Origin: PBB1 sp031390425
GTDB lineage: Bacteria; Pseudomonadota; Gammaproteobacteria; Burkholderiales; Burkholderiaceae_C
Direction of reading: 5' to 3'
Assembly (NCBI GenBank): GCA_031390425.1
Contig: JANMTL010000043.1
Span: 1 to 26,491 of the forward strand
DNA length: 26,491 bases
The notes under the pieces are model-generated. The model ran no database searches. It worked only from the letters and a program-made list of their open reading frames with translations, and was not told the DNA's origin. This document shows positions 14,826 through 22,314 of the stretch, one piece after another; position 1 is the first letter of the stretch; each line of letters opens with the position of its first letter. The position numbers and the translations under genes are program-made.

Positions 14826-14856
14826 TGGATCAGGGGGCCAGCCGCTCCCTGATCCA
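14826..14856. terminator. Hairpin between convergent receptor and pdxH genes
   Basis: A perfect 10-bp inverted repeat, TGGATCAGGG (14826-14835) and CCCTGATCCA (14847-14856), has an 11-nt loop. It spans the pdxH stop codon and starts 11 bases past the receptor stop. It is well placed to end both transcripts, though no strong T-tract follows on either strand. Confidence 0.5.
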
Positions 14857-15465
14857 CCGTTGCTCTTCCAACCGATAGCGCAGTCGGTCGTGCAGCCGCG
14901 ACCGGCGGCCCTGCCAGAACTCCCAGCGATCGGGCACCAGGCGAAAGCCGCCCCAGTGCGGCGGGCGCGGTGGGTTCAGCAGGTGCTGCGCCGCAAACTT
15001 GGCCGCGTTGGCGACCAGCACGCCGCGTGACGCGATCACCTCGCTTTGCGGCGAGGCCCACGCGCCGATGCGGGAATCGAGCGGACGCGAGCGGTAGTAC
15101 GCATCGGACTCGGCCGCATCGATCTTTTCGACGCGGCCTTCAATGCGCACCACGCGCTCCAGCTCGACCCAGTGGAACTGCAACGCAGCCTGCGGATGCG
15201 CGGCCAGCTCGCGCCCCTTGCGGCTGTCGTAATTGGTGTACCAAACGATGCCGCGCGCATCGCAGCCTTTGATCAGCACCACGCGGGTCGAGGGCCGGCC
15301 GTCGGGACCGACGGTGGCCAGCGTCATCGCGTTGGGTTCCGGCAACTCGCCGTCGAGCGCTTGTTGCAACCACAACTCAAACTGTTGCAGCGGGTCGGCC
15401 TGCGACGCGCTTTCGTCGAGTTCGGCGCGTTCGTAGCTCTTGCGGAGGTCGGCGATGTGGGTCAT
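14830..15465 (-). CDS. pdxH: Pyridoxamine/pyridoxine 5'-phosphate oxidase
   Basis: 211 residues, the normal family length. This FMN enzyme oxidises pyridoxine or pyridoxamine 5'-phosphate to pyridoxal 5'-phosphate in the last step of vitamin B6 synthesis and salvage. Clear signatures are ADLRKSYERAELDE at the N-terminus, NAMTLATVGPDGRPSTRVVLIKG with FVWYTNYDSRKGREL-like IVWYTNYDSRKGREL, RPLDSRIGAWASPQS, and a C-terminal PPHWGGFRLVPDRWEFWQGRRSRLHDR block that forms the FMN and substrate site. The start ATG at 15465 gives the standard family N-terminus. It converges closely with the TonB receptor gene. A TATACT hexamer 6 bases upstream of the ATG suggests a very short or absent leader. Confidence 0.97.
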   Translation of the reverse strand: MTHIADLRKSYERAELDESASQADPLQQFELWLQQALDGELPEPNAMTLATVGPDGRPSTRVVLIKGCDARGIVWYTNYDSRKGRELAAHPQAALQFHWVELERVVRIEGRVEKIDAAESDAYYRSRPLDSRIGAWASPQSEVIASRGVLVANAAKFAAQHLLNPPRPPHWGGFRLVPDRWEFWQGRRSRLHDRLRYRLEEQRWIRERLAP

Positions 15466-15500
15466 CGGTCGAGTATAGAAAGCGGGTCTCGAAGACCCTT
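15466..15500 (-). promoter_or_regulatory. Possible pdxH promoter with a symmetric site
   Basis: On the complement strand TATACT (15477-15472) ends only 6 bases before the pdxH ATG and could be a -10 element for a leaderless mRNA. Just upstream lies an inverted repeat GGGTCT-tcg-AGACCC (15484-15498) inside the promoter spacer. No good -35 is visible, so it may need an activator or be fortuitous. Confidence 0.3.
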
Positions 15501-15620
15501 CGTCACCGATTGAAACATCTGCACCAGTGCGGGGAAGGACTTAAGTGATGGCCCTCTGGCGCGAAGTGGGCGCTGCTCGCATCCTCCAGGCCACATCAAG
15601 AAGAACGACAGGCAGTACCC

Positions 15621-16280
15621 ATGAAATCGGGGCCCGTGATCATTGTTCTGGCAGCCGGCCTCGGGTCGAGATTTCACGATGCTGGGCACAAACTGGTCCA
15701 GCCGCTGGGTGGCACCAGCGTGCTGGGTGCCACCTTGGTGCAGGCGCTGGCCAGCGGCCTGTCGCTGGTGGTAGTCACCACCGCCGCGTTGGCAGCAGAA
15801 GCCGCCCGCCACGTCGCCAGCCAGGACATCGTCGTGATGGAGGCCTCGGTGGGCGAGGGACGTCTGCAACCCAGCGATCGCAGTGATCTGCGCAGCGCCA
15901 ACGTCCAGTTGGGCATGGGCGCGTCGATTGCTGCGGGCGTCTCGGCGCGGTCGGACGCGGCCGGCTGGCTGGTGCTGCCGGGCGACATGCCGCTGCTGCA
16001 GGCGACCACGCTGCAGCGGGTGGCTCAGGCGCTGCGCGAGCACCCGATCGCCTATGCCCAGGTCGACGGTCACCGCGGCCACCCGGTTGGCTTCGGTGCC
16101 GAGCTGTACTCCGAGCTCATCACCCTGCAGGGCGACGAGGGCGCGCGTCGCCTGGTGTCGCGCTACCCGGCGCACGCGGTCGATGTCGATGACGCTGGCG
16201 CGCTGGTCGATGTCGACACGGTGGCCGACCTGCAGCGAGTGCGCGCGCTGTGGGCGCGGGCAGCGTCGACGCCGGGGTAG
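15621..16280 (+). CDS. MocA-like nucleotidyltransferase (MobA-like NTP transferase)
   Basis: 219 residues of the NTP-transferase fold. The nucleotide-binding opening VIIVLAAGLGSRFHDAGHKLVQPLGG (from residue 6) carries the LAAGxGxRF...K signature. GDMPLL near residue 120 is the metal-binding Asp motif, and HRGHPVGF follows about 30 residues later. This pattern is that of MocA, which transfers CMP to molybdopterin for molybdenum hydroxylases, and of MobA-related proteins. No molybdoenzyme or cofactor gene is next to it, so the exact substrate is uncertain. The start is the ATG at 15621. It precedes edd by 175 bases on the same strand but is not obviously related to it. Confidence 0.82.
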   Translation: MKSGPVIIVLAAGLGSRFHDAGHKLVQPLGGTSVLGATLVQALASGLSLVVVTTAALAAEAARHVASQDIVVMEASVGEGRLQPSDRSDLRSANVQLGMGASIAAGVSARSDAAGWLVLPGDMPLLQATTLQRVAQALREHPIAYAQVDGHRGHPVGFGAELYSELITLQGDEGARRLVSRYPAHAVDVDDAGALVDVDTVADLQRVRALWARAASTPG

Positions 16281-16455
16281 CGCTCGGCCGCCCAAGCGGC
16301 TCGGCGGTCGCACCGGCGCTTGCTTGCCGTCCCTGCGCGGCGCTGCCCGGTGTCCGCATGACACCTGCCTCACCCGCGCGCCGGGAAATGCGGCACCATC
16401 GGCGGCACCATCATCCCGGGCAGCGCCTGTGTTGCCCGAGCCGCGAAAGCCGACC

Positions 16456-18318
16456 ATGCCGATGAACTCCGCCGTCGATCGAGTGACCGAGCGCATCCGC
16501 GAGCGCAGCGCGCCGCTGCGCCAGGCGTACCTGGCCCGTGTGGCAGCTGCAGCGCAGCGCCCACGCGGCAGCGACCGGATGGGCTGCGCCAACGTGGCCC
16601 ACGCCTTCGCCGCGATGCCCGCCGCCGACAAGCTGCGCATCGTGGCCGAGCGCGCGCCGCACATCGGCGTGGTGACCGCCTACAACGACATGCTGTCGGC
16701 GCACCAGCCGTACGAAGGCTTCCCGGCCGTGATCCGCGATGAAGCGCACCGCCTGGGCGCCACGGTGCAGGTGGCTGGTGGTGTGCCTGCCATGTGCGAC
16801 GGCGTGACGCAAGGCCTGCCCGGCATGGAGCTGAGCTTGTTTTCGCGCGACACCATCGCGATGGGCACCGCGATCGCGTTGACGCACGATGTGTTCGACG
16901 CCGCATTGCTGTTGGGTGTGTGCGACAAAATCGTGCCCGGACTGCTGATCGGTGCGCTGCATTTCGGCCACCTGCCGTGCGTCTTCGTGCCCGCCGGGCC
17001 GATGAGCACCGGCCTTGGCAACGACCAGAAAGCAGCGATGCGCGAGCAGCACGCGCTCGGTCTGGTCGGGCGCGACGCGTTGCTGCGGTCCGAGTCCGCG
17101 TCGTACCACGGGCCCGGCACCTGCACTTTCTACGGCACCGCCAACAGCAACCAGATGCTGCTCGAAGCGATGGGGCTGCACGTGCCGGGCGCGGCGTTCG
17201 TTCACCCACATGCCGAGTTGCGCGAAACGCTGACGCGCGAGGCGGTGCGCACCGTGCTGGGCATCACCAAGCAGCCGCGCCCCGAAGACCGTCCGGGCGG
17301 CGGTGCCCGATTCCTGCCGATCGGCCAACTGGTCGATGAGCGCGTGATCGTCAACGCGATGGTCGCGTTGCTGGCCACCGGCGGCTCGACCAACCACCTG
17401 ATCCACTGGGTCGCGGTGGCGCGCGCGGCCGGCATCCTGATCGACTGGACCGATTTTTCCGCGCTGTCGCACGCGACACCGCTGCTGGCGCGGGTGTACC
17501 CGAACGGCAGCGCCGACGTGAACCAGTTCCAGGCGGCCGGTGGCCCGGGCTACGTGATCCGCGAACTGATCGATGCGGGGCTGATGCACGCCGATGTGGC
17601 GACCGTGTCCGGCGGCGGCTTGCGCGACTACACCCGGTTGCCGCAGCGCGATGCCGCAGGTGCGTTGACGTGGCACGATTTGCCGACCGCAGTGACGGAC
17701 AACACCGACGCCGACATCGTCCGCCCGTCCGCCGCCCCGTTCAGTGACCACGGCGGCCTGGCGCTGCTGACCGGCAACCTGGGCCGTGCGGTCATCAAGA
17801 CCTCGGCGGTGCCGGCCGACCGGCACACGGTCGAGGCGCCGGCCATCGTGTTCGACACGCAAGAGGCGTTGCAGGTCGCCTTCAAGGCTGGCGAGCTGGA
17901 GCGTGACTTCGTGGCCGTGGTCCGCTTCCAGGGCCCGCACGCCAACGGCATGCCCGAGCTGCACAAGCTGACGCCACCGCTGGCGGCGCTGCAAGGCAAG
18001 GGATTCAAGGTGGCGCTGGTCACAGACGGCCGCATGAGCGGCGCGTCGGGCAAGGTGCCGGCTGCGATCCACGTCAGCCCCGAAGCGCTGGCCGGCGGGC
18101 CGCTCGGCAAGGTGCGCACCGGCGATGTGATCCGCATCGATTCGAATGCGGGCACGCTCGACGCGCTGGTCGACGTGGCCACCTGGGCGGCGCGCGAGCA
18201 GGCGGTGCTGTCTGCCGAGCAGGCCGATGTCAACGCCCACGGCCTCGGCCGCGAACTGTTCGGGGGCATGCGCCGCAATGTGTTGACTGCGGAAGAAGGC
18301 GCCATCACCTGGCTTTGA
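16456..18318 (+). CDS. edd: 6-phosphogluconate dehydratase (Entner-Doudoroff pathway)
   Basis: 620 residues from the ATG at 16456 (another in-frame ATG at 16462). It dehydrates 6-phosphogluconate to 2-keto-3-deoxy-6-phosphogluconate (KDPG) and belongs to the IlvD/Edd family with an oxygen-sensitive Fe-S cluster. Family motifs are clear: VTAYNDMLSAHQPYEGFP, GGVPAMCDGVTQG (cluster Cys), LLGVCDKIVPGLLIG (cluster Cys), PAGPMSTG, GPGTCTFYGTANSNQM (cluster Cys), LATGGSTNHLIHW, and late VTDGRMSGASGKVPAAIHVSPEA. The open frame extends far upstream over the MocA-like gene, but that part is a shadow. The stop is followed after 11 bases by eda, so the two pathway enzymes form an operon. No zwf, pgl or hexR is visible. 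Confidence 0.97.
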   Translation: MPMNSAVDRVTERIRERSAPLRQAYLARVAAAAQRPRGSDRMGCANVAHAFAAMPAADKLRIVAERAPHIGVVTAYNDMLSAHQPYEGFPAVIRDEAHRLGATVQVAGGVPAMCDGVTQGLPGMELSLFSRDTIAMGTAIALTHDVFDAALLLGVCDKIVPGLLIGALHFGHLPCVFVPAGPMSTGLGNDQKAAMREQHALGLVGRDALLRSESASYHGPGTCTFYGTANSNQMLLEAMGLHVPGAAFVHPHAELRETLTREAVRTVLGITKQPRPEDRPGGGARFLPIGQLVDERVIVNAMVALLATGGSTNHLIHWVAVARAAGILIDWTDFSALSHATPLLARVYPNGSADVNQFQAAGGPGYVIRELIDAGLMHADVATVSGGGLRDYTRLPQRDAAGALTWHDLPTAVTDNTDADIVRPSAAPFSDHGGLALLTGNLGRAVIKTSAVPADRHTVEAPAIVFDTQEALQVAFKAGELERDFVAVVRFQGPHANGMPELHKLTPPLAALQGKGFKVALVTDGRMSGASGKVPAAIHVSPEALAGGPLGKVRTGDVIRIDSNAGTLDALVDVATWAAREQAVLSAEQADVNAHGLGRELFGGMRRNVLTAEEGAITWL

Positions 18319-18329
18319 AAGGACTTCGA

Positions 18330-18956
18330 ATGCAGCCACTTGAACTCGCCCGATTCGGCCCGGTCATCCCGGTCATCGTGATCCAGCGCATCGAAGACGC
18401 CGTGCCGCTGGCGCAGGCCTTGGTCGACGGCGGCGTGCGGGTGCTCGAAGTGACGCTGCGCACCTCCGTCGCGCTGAAATGCATGGAAGCGATTGCCCGC
18501 GCGGTGCCCGACGCGATCGTCGGCGCCGGCACGGTGCGCAGCGTGGCCGATGCACAGGCCGCCAAGGACGCTGGCTGCCGGTTCGCGGTCAGCCCCGGCT
18601 ACAGCAGCCTGATCGGGCAGGCTTGTCGCGACATCGACCTGCCGCTGTTGCCAGGCGTGGCGACCGGCAGTGAGGTGATGCAGGCCAACGCCGACGGGTA
18701 CTACTTTCTCAAGTTCTTTCCCGCCACGGCGGCGGGTGGCATCCCGATGCTTAAGGCGCTGGCCGGCCCGTTCCCCGACGTCGTGTTCTGCCCGACCGGC
18801 GGCATCACGCTTGAATCGGCACCGCAGTTTTTGGCGCTGCCCAACGTCAAGGTCTGCGGCGGTTCGTGGCTGACGCCGCTTGATGCGGTGGACGCCGGCG
18901 ACTGGGCTCGCATCACGCGGCTGGCGAAAGAGGCTGCAGCGCTGCGCGGCGGCTGA
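18330..18956 (+). CDS. eda: KDPG/KHG aldolase (2-dehydro-3-deoxy-phosphogluconate aldolase)
   Basis: 208 residues. It cleaves KDPG to pyruvate and glyceraldehyde-3-phosphate, completing the Entner-Doudoroff pathway started by the upstream edd product. The ATG at 18330 is preceded by AAAGGA 6 bases away, a stronger start than the TTG at 18315. Active-site features of this class I aldolase are visible: the general acid/base Glu in RVLEVTLRT, the Schiff-base Lys in YYFLKFFPA, and the phosphate-binding FCPTGGIT. GAGTVRSVADAQAAKDAGCRFAVSPG is the standard central segment. The spacing to edd is 11 bases, so the pair is transcribed together. Confidence 0.97.
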   Translation: MQPLELARFGPVIPVIVIQRIEDAVPLAQALVDGGVRVLEVTLRTSVALKCMEAIARAVPDAIVGAGTVRSVADAQAAKDAGCRFAVSPGYSSLIGQACRDIDLPLLPGVATGSEVMQANADGYYFLKFFPATAAGGIPMLKALAGPFPDVVFCPTGGITLESAPQFLALPNVKVCGGSWLTPLDAVDAGDWARITRLAKEAAALRGG

Positions 18957-18965
18957 CTGCCGTGC

Positions 18966-19352
18966 TCAGGTGCCGCGCTGGATCAACTCGATCTTGTAGC
19001 CGTCCGGGTCGGTCACGAAGGCGATCACCGTGCTGCCACCGGCTACCGCACCGGCCTCGCGCGTGACGGCGCCGCCTCCGGCCTTGATCTGCGCACAGGC
19101 CGCGTATGCATCGGACACCGCGATCGCGATGTGGCCGTACGCGGTGCCGAGTTCGTAGTGGTCGACACCGTGGTTGTGCGTCAGTTCGATCTCGGCGTGC
19201 TCAGGGTTGGAGCCATAGCCCAAAAACGCGAGGCTGTACTTCTGCTCGGGTCGGTCGGTGGTGCGCAGCAGCGTCATGCCCATCACGCGGGTGTAGAAAT
19301 CGATCGAGCGTTGCAGATCGCCAACGCGCAGCATGGTGTGGAGCAGTCTCAT
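18966..19352 (-). CDS. gloA: Lactoylglutathione lyase (glyoxalase I)
   Basis: 128 residues, the usual length of the bacterial metal-dependent glyoxalase I. It converts the methylglyoxal-glutathione hemithioacetal to S-lactoylglutathione. Metal ligands can be read off: His5 (MRLLHTMLR), Glu56 (AEIELTHN), His74 (YGHIAIAV) and Glu122 (GYKIELIQ). These fit the Ni-type enzyme of E. coli. The start at 19352 gives the canonical N-terminus and has AGAGGA upstream; an in-frame ATG 11 codons further out is unlikely. It converges with eda at a gap of only 9 bases and diverges from the GlcG/HbpS-like gene. Confidence 0.96.
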   Translation of the reverse strand: MRLLHTMLRVGDLQRSIDFYTRVMGMTLLRTTDRPEQKYSLAFLGYGSNPEHAEIELTHNHGVDHYELGTAYGHIAIAVSDAYAACAQIKAGGGAVTREAGAVAGGSTVIAFVTDPDGYKIELIQRGT

Positions 19353-19455
19353 CGGGGGTCCTCTATCGGTGGCGGTTACGGACAAACCCGAGCGTAGCGC
19401 GACGCGCGGCGCGGGTGAATCTGTGCCGATGCGCGAGGCGGCCTCAGGACACTTG

Positions 19456-19473
19456 CGGCTCGCTACCGAGCCG
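19456..19473. other. Hairpin in the gloA / GlcG-like divergent intergenic region
   Basis: CGGCTCG-CTAC-CGAGCCG is a perfect 7-bp inverted repeat with a 4-base loop, about 100 bases upstream of both divergent genes. It could be an operator or a leader hairpin. Nothing else in the 235-base gap is recognisable except the AAGGA site before 19588. Confidence 0.45.
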
Positions 19474-19587
19474 AATCGTCCCCCCGAATGAAGGGTGCGG
19501 TGACCGCGCCGCGCTCATGATTCCTCAGTACGCTAGTGCGCCGGGCGATCTTGCTCGGCCCTGAAAAGCTTCCACAAGGAAAACTCC

Positions 19588-20373
19588 ATGAGCTTGCACT
19601 CCAAATTTCAAATCGGCGCGCGCAGCGTCGCTCTGGTTGCCATCACCGCTGGTTTCTCTCTGTCTGCCTGGGCTGGCGACGATGAAAACGAAAAGGCTTC
19701 GTGCGCCGGACTGCCGACCTACGCGCAGCTCAAGACCGCGTTGACGGGCGCCCGCAACGCGTCGAACGGGGGTTTCGGCCTGGACATGTGGGGCAGCGTC
19801 GTCAACCGCGACGGCGTGGTTTGCGCCGTGGCTTTCACCGGGGCCAACCGCGGTTCGCAGTGGCCGGGCAGCCGCGTCATCTCGGCGCAAAAGGCCTACA
19901 CCGCCAATGCGTTCAGCCTGCCGGGACTGGCCTTGTCGACCGCCAATCTGTACTCCGCCGTACAGCCGGGTGGCAGCCTGTTCGGCCTGCAGGAAAGCAA
20001 CCCGGTTGACAGCAACAGAGCCTACAAGGGCCCGGCACAGAACTGGGGAGCCCCCAACGATCCGATGACTGGGAAACGAGTCGGCGGCATCAACGTCTTC
20101 GGCGGCGGACTGGCGCTCTACAACTCGGCCAAGCAACTCGTCGGCGCGATCGGTGTGTCGGGCGACAGCTCCTGCGCCGACCACGCCATTGCCTGGCGCA
20201 CCCGCAGCACCTTGTTCATGGATTACGTGCCGGCCGGTGTGGTGGGTGGCAAGGATCAGTTGGCCTACAAGGGCGCGGTTCCCAATGCCGCCACGGATCC
20301 GTGGTCGCAGCCGCATTGTGTGAATGCAGCCACTGAAGACGCGGTGCTGCTGACACTGCCACTCACGCGCTGA
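19588..20373 (+). CDS. Secreted GlcG/HbpS-family heme-binding-like protein
   Basis: 261 residues with a signal peptide (VALVAITAGFSLSAWA, cut at about residue 29/30). The mature part is a single GlcG/HbpS (DUF336) domain. It has VVNRDGVVCAVAFTG near the start, SRVISAQKAYTANAFS, then GGINVFGGGLALYNSAKQLVGAIGVSGDSSCADHAIAWR. In Streptomyces, HbpS binds heme and senses redox stress; the roles of most family members are unknown. Four cysteines in the mature domain could form disulfides in the periplasm. It starts at the ATG at 19588 with AAGGA upstream. A strong terminator follows. No partner gene is adjacent, so the function is open. Confidence 0.85.
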   Translation: MSLHSKFQIGARSVALVAITAGFSLSAWAGDDENEKASCAGLPTYAQLKTALTGARNASNGGFGLDMWGSVVNRDGVVCAVAFTGANRGSQWPGSRVISAQKAYTANAFSLPGLALSTANLYSAVQPGGSLFGLQESNPVDSNRAYKGPAQNWGAPNDPMTGKRVGGINVFGGGLALYNSAKQLVGAIGVSGDSSCADHAIAWRTRSTLFMDYVPAGVVGGKDQLAYKGAVPNAATDPWSQPHCVNAATEDAVLLTLPLTR

Positions 20374-20381
20374 CCACGAGT

Positions 20382-20400
20382 CGGTCACTTCGGGTGACCG
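20382..20400 (+). other. Short UUCG-type hairpin after the GlcG/HbpS-like gene
   Basis: CGGTCAC-TTCGG-GTGACCG forms a 7-bp perfect stem with a loop containing TTCG, 9 bases beyond the stop codon. It probably stabilises the mRNA 3' end ahead of the main terminator. Confidence 0.5.
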
Positions 20401-20427
20401 TTGGGCCGACGGCCTGCCCGTCACCGA

Positions 20428-20467
20428 AGCGCCCCAGGAGCGATCTCGATCTGGGGCGCTTTTTTTA
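20428..20467 (+). terminator. Strong Rho-independent terminator
   Basis: A perfect 10-bp GC-rich stem (AGCGCCCCAG 20428-20437, CTGGGGCGCT 20451-20460) is followed by a run of seven T. It ends transcription of the GlcG/HbpS-like gene. From the other side the hairpin lies 27 bases past the 56-residue ORF but lacks a T-tract in that direction. Confidence 0.92.
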
Positions 20468-20493
20468 GTCAAGCGGTTCGCCGACGCCGTTGT

Positions 20494-20664
20494 TCACCGA
20501 CCCGGCGGATTCTTTTGCGTCACGCTCAGCGTGTTGCCATCGACCGTCACCTGCGCGCCCACCGCCATCGACTGCGACCGTCGGAACGTGCGTTTGCTGC
20601 CGTCGGCCTGGGTTCGGTGTCGAGGCGCGTTGTCGGGACGCGTCTGCGTGTCGTCGTCCACCAT
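20494..20664 (-). CDS. Small hypothetical protein, 56 residues
   Basis: An ATG-to-TGA frame of 56 residues begins 15 bases past the end of the MBL-fold gene on the same strand. The N-terminal half is polar and basic (MVDDDTQTRPDNAPRH, later GSKRTFRRSQSM). The C-terminal half, MAVGAQVTVDGNTLSVTQKNPPGR, reads like a compact beta-hairpin rather than the Arg/Ala/Pro noise of chance frames. No clear ribosome-binding site is seen, so translation may depend on coupling to the upstream gene. I do not recognise a family. It could still be a chance ORF. Confidence 0.5.
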   Translation of the reverse strand: MVDDDTQTRPDNAPRHRTQADGSKRTFRRSQSMAVGAQVTVDGNTLSVTQKNPPGR

Positions 20665-20678
20665 CGTCGGTCAGCCTG

Positions 20679-21644
20679 TCAACGCCGAGCATCCAGCCAC
20701 ACGCCCATGCCCTGCGCGTTGAGCTCGATGTCCATCGCCAGCAAGTCCAGCGCCTGCTGGCGCGATAGCTTGCTTCCCCGCAGCTCGACACGCCGCAGGT
20801 AGAGCGCGGTCAGGCCGTTTTTTAGTGCCAGGTGACGTTGCTCAGCAGGCAACGCCAGGCCGGCCACATGTCGGCCGAGCGCCACCACCTCGTCGAGTTG
20901 GTCGAGCAGATCGCGGCCCAGCTTTTGCACGTTCGTCACCCGGCCGTAATGCGTCAGGTACATGCATGCAGGCTGTTCGGCCAGCAACCGTTCGATCGAG
21001 ACGCGCAGCGCGGGCGGATCGAAATGCACCGGCGTGGTGGTGGGCAGCAGCCAGGCGCCCTCGGGCGTGTCGAACTCGCGGTACGACAGCCCGAAGGTGT
21101 CGCCGGTGAAGAAGCCGCGGCTTCGCTCGTCCCAGATGCAATGGTGGTGGCGGGCGTGGCCCGGCGTGTCGAAGAACTTCAGCGGCCGGTCTGCCAAGTG
21201 GATCAACATGCCCTCGGCGCTTTCGAGCACGCGGCTGGGCTCGACCGGCACCACCGTGCCGTAAGAACGTTGCACTTCCTCATCGCCATAGACCGCACGC
21301 GCGCCGGCCATCAGCACGCTCGGGTTGATCAGGTGCCGAGCGCCGCGCGGGTGCACCACCAGTCGCGCGGACGGCAACGCGGCCATCAGGGCACCAGCAC
21401 CACCGGCATGGTCGAGGTGCACATGCGTCGGGATCACCCAGTCCACCGCATCGCGCGACACACCGGTGGCATCCAGCGCCGCCAGCAGCCGGGGCACCGA
21501 ATGGCTGGTCCCGGTGTCGATGAACGCCGCGCGGCCTTGCTCGACCATCAGGTAGGCTGCATCGAACTTCGGTCGCTGGTAGCCGGTGTCGATCGCCCAG
21601 ATGCCTTGCCCCAGTGGTGCGGAAATTTCAGAGGTCGAGTCCAT
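20679..21644 (-). CDS. MBL-fold (metallo-beta-lactamase) hydrolase
   Basis: 321 residues. The zinc-binding motif is HVHLDH at residues 74-79. Further ligands probably include His163 (TPGHARHHH) and Asp182 (FTGDTFG). The opening IWAIDTGYQRPKFDAAYLMVEQGRAAFIDTG is the standard first beta-sheet of the fold. The ordinary HxHxDH plus TPGHxxxH pattern is that of glyoxalase II-like and other broad hydrolases; the substrate is not evident. The C-terminal 90 residues are helical and lack a known domain. The start ATG at 21644 has no strong ribosome-binding site. It is divergent from the BamE-like gene and followed by the 56-residue ORF. Confidence 0.9.
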   Translation of the reverse strand: MDSTSEISAPLGQGIWAIDTGYQRPKFDAAYLMVEQGRAAFIDTGTSHSVPRLLAALDATGVSRDAVDWVIPTHVHLDHAGGAGALMAALPSARLVVHPRGARHLINPSVLMAGARAVYGDEEVQRSYGTVVPVEPSRVLESAEGMLIHLADRPLKFFDTPGHARHHHCIWDERSRGFFTGDTFGLSYREFDTPEGAWLLPTTTPVHFDPPALRVSIERLLAEQPACMYLTHYGRVTNVQKLGRDLLDQLDEVVALGRHVAGLALPAEQRHLALKNGLTALYLRRVELRGSKLSRQQALDLLAMDIELNAQGMGVWLDARR

Positions 21645-21724
21645 GCGGTGGCCGGGGGTTTCAGGGCGTGGCAGTGTAGGGTTTGTGGATGGCGCTGCGG
21701 CGCCGCCGATTCAAGGACATCGCC

Positions 21725-22294
21725 ATGCCATACGTCGAACCTGCCAGGCCCTCCCATCACCGCCCGCGTCGGCACGCGATGCGAGCGGCTGCAGGCGCCC
21801 GTCGTCGGCGGCAATCGAGGCTTGTCGGCGTGATCTTCGTTGGCATTGCCGCGCTGTCCGGCTGCACGGGGTACTCGCCGGATGGCCTGCCGCGCGGCGC
21901 GACGGCGGCTCAGGTGGTGTCGGTTTTGGGGGCGCCGACCGGCACCACGCAGGCGCCCCAGCGACTCGAATTCGCACGCGGTCCGTACGGCAAACACACC
22001 TACATGGTCGACTTCGACGCGGACGGTGGGCTGCGGTCCTGGGAGCAGGTGCTGACCGAGAAAAACTTTTACCAGGTGCTGCCGGGACAGACGCAAGACG
22101 AGGTGATCAAGCGGCTGGGCCGTCCGTCGACGACCTTCCCGATCGGTCGACAGCACATCATCGTCTGGAACTACCGCTACGAAGCTCTGTTTTGCCAATG
22201 GTTCCAGGTGTCTATCGGTACCGCACCCGCCACGCTCGGCCAGGTCACCGAGGTCGGCTTCGGGCCCGATCCGATGTGCACCCCCCGCTTTTGA
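21725..22294 (+). CDS. BamE/SmpA-like outer-membrane lipoprotein
   Basis: 189 residues from the ATG at 21725, chosen because AAGGA lies 7 bases upstream. This leaves a long basic N-region; the ATG at 21779 would give a neater lipoprotein signal peptide. The signal segment VGVIFVGIAALSGC ends in a lipobox with Cys47 as the lipidation site. The mature part holds two copies of the SmpA/BamE pattern. The first is LPRGATAAQVVSVLGAPTGT; the second is LPGQTQDEVIKRLGRPSTTFP, followed by IIVWNYRY. BamE is part of the outer-membrane protein assembly machine, but this double-repeat form is a paralogue-like lipoprotein whose role is unknown. The arsC-like gene follows 20 bases downstream. Confidence 0.82.
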   Translation: MPYVEPARPSHHRPRRHAMRAAAGARRRRQSRLVGVIFVGIAALSGCTGYSPDGLPRGATAAQVVSVLGAPTGTTQAPQRLEFARGPYGKHTYMVDFDADGGLRSWEQVLTEKNFYQVLPGQTQDEVIKRLGRPSTTFPIGRQHIIVWNYRYEALFCQWFQVSIGTAPATLGQVTEVGFGPDPMCTPRF

Positions 22295-22314
22295 ACACCG
22301 CGCCACACATCTCC

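Noticed and set aside
15883..16455. Upstream extension of the edd reading frame
   Set aside because: This part overlaps the MocA-like gene in another frame and is Arg/Ser/Cys-rich; the Edd N-terminus begins at 16456.
16411..18339. 642-codon complement frame over edd
   Set aside because: It is a shadow of edd, with His/Arg/Gln-rich sequence and no recognisable domain.
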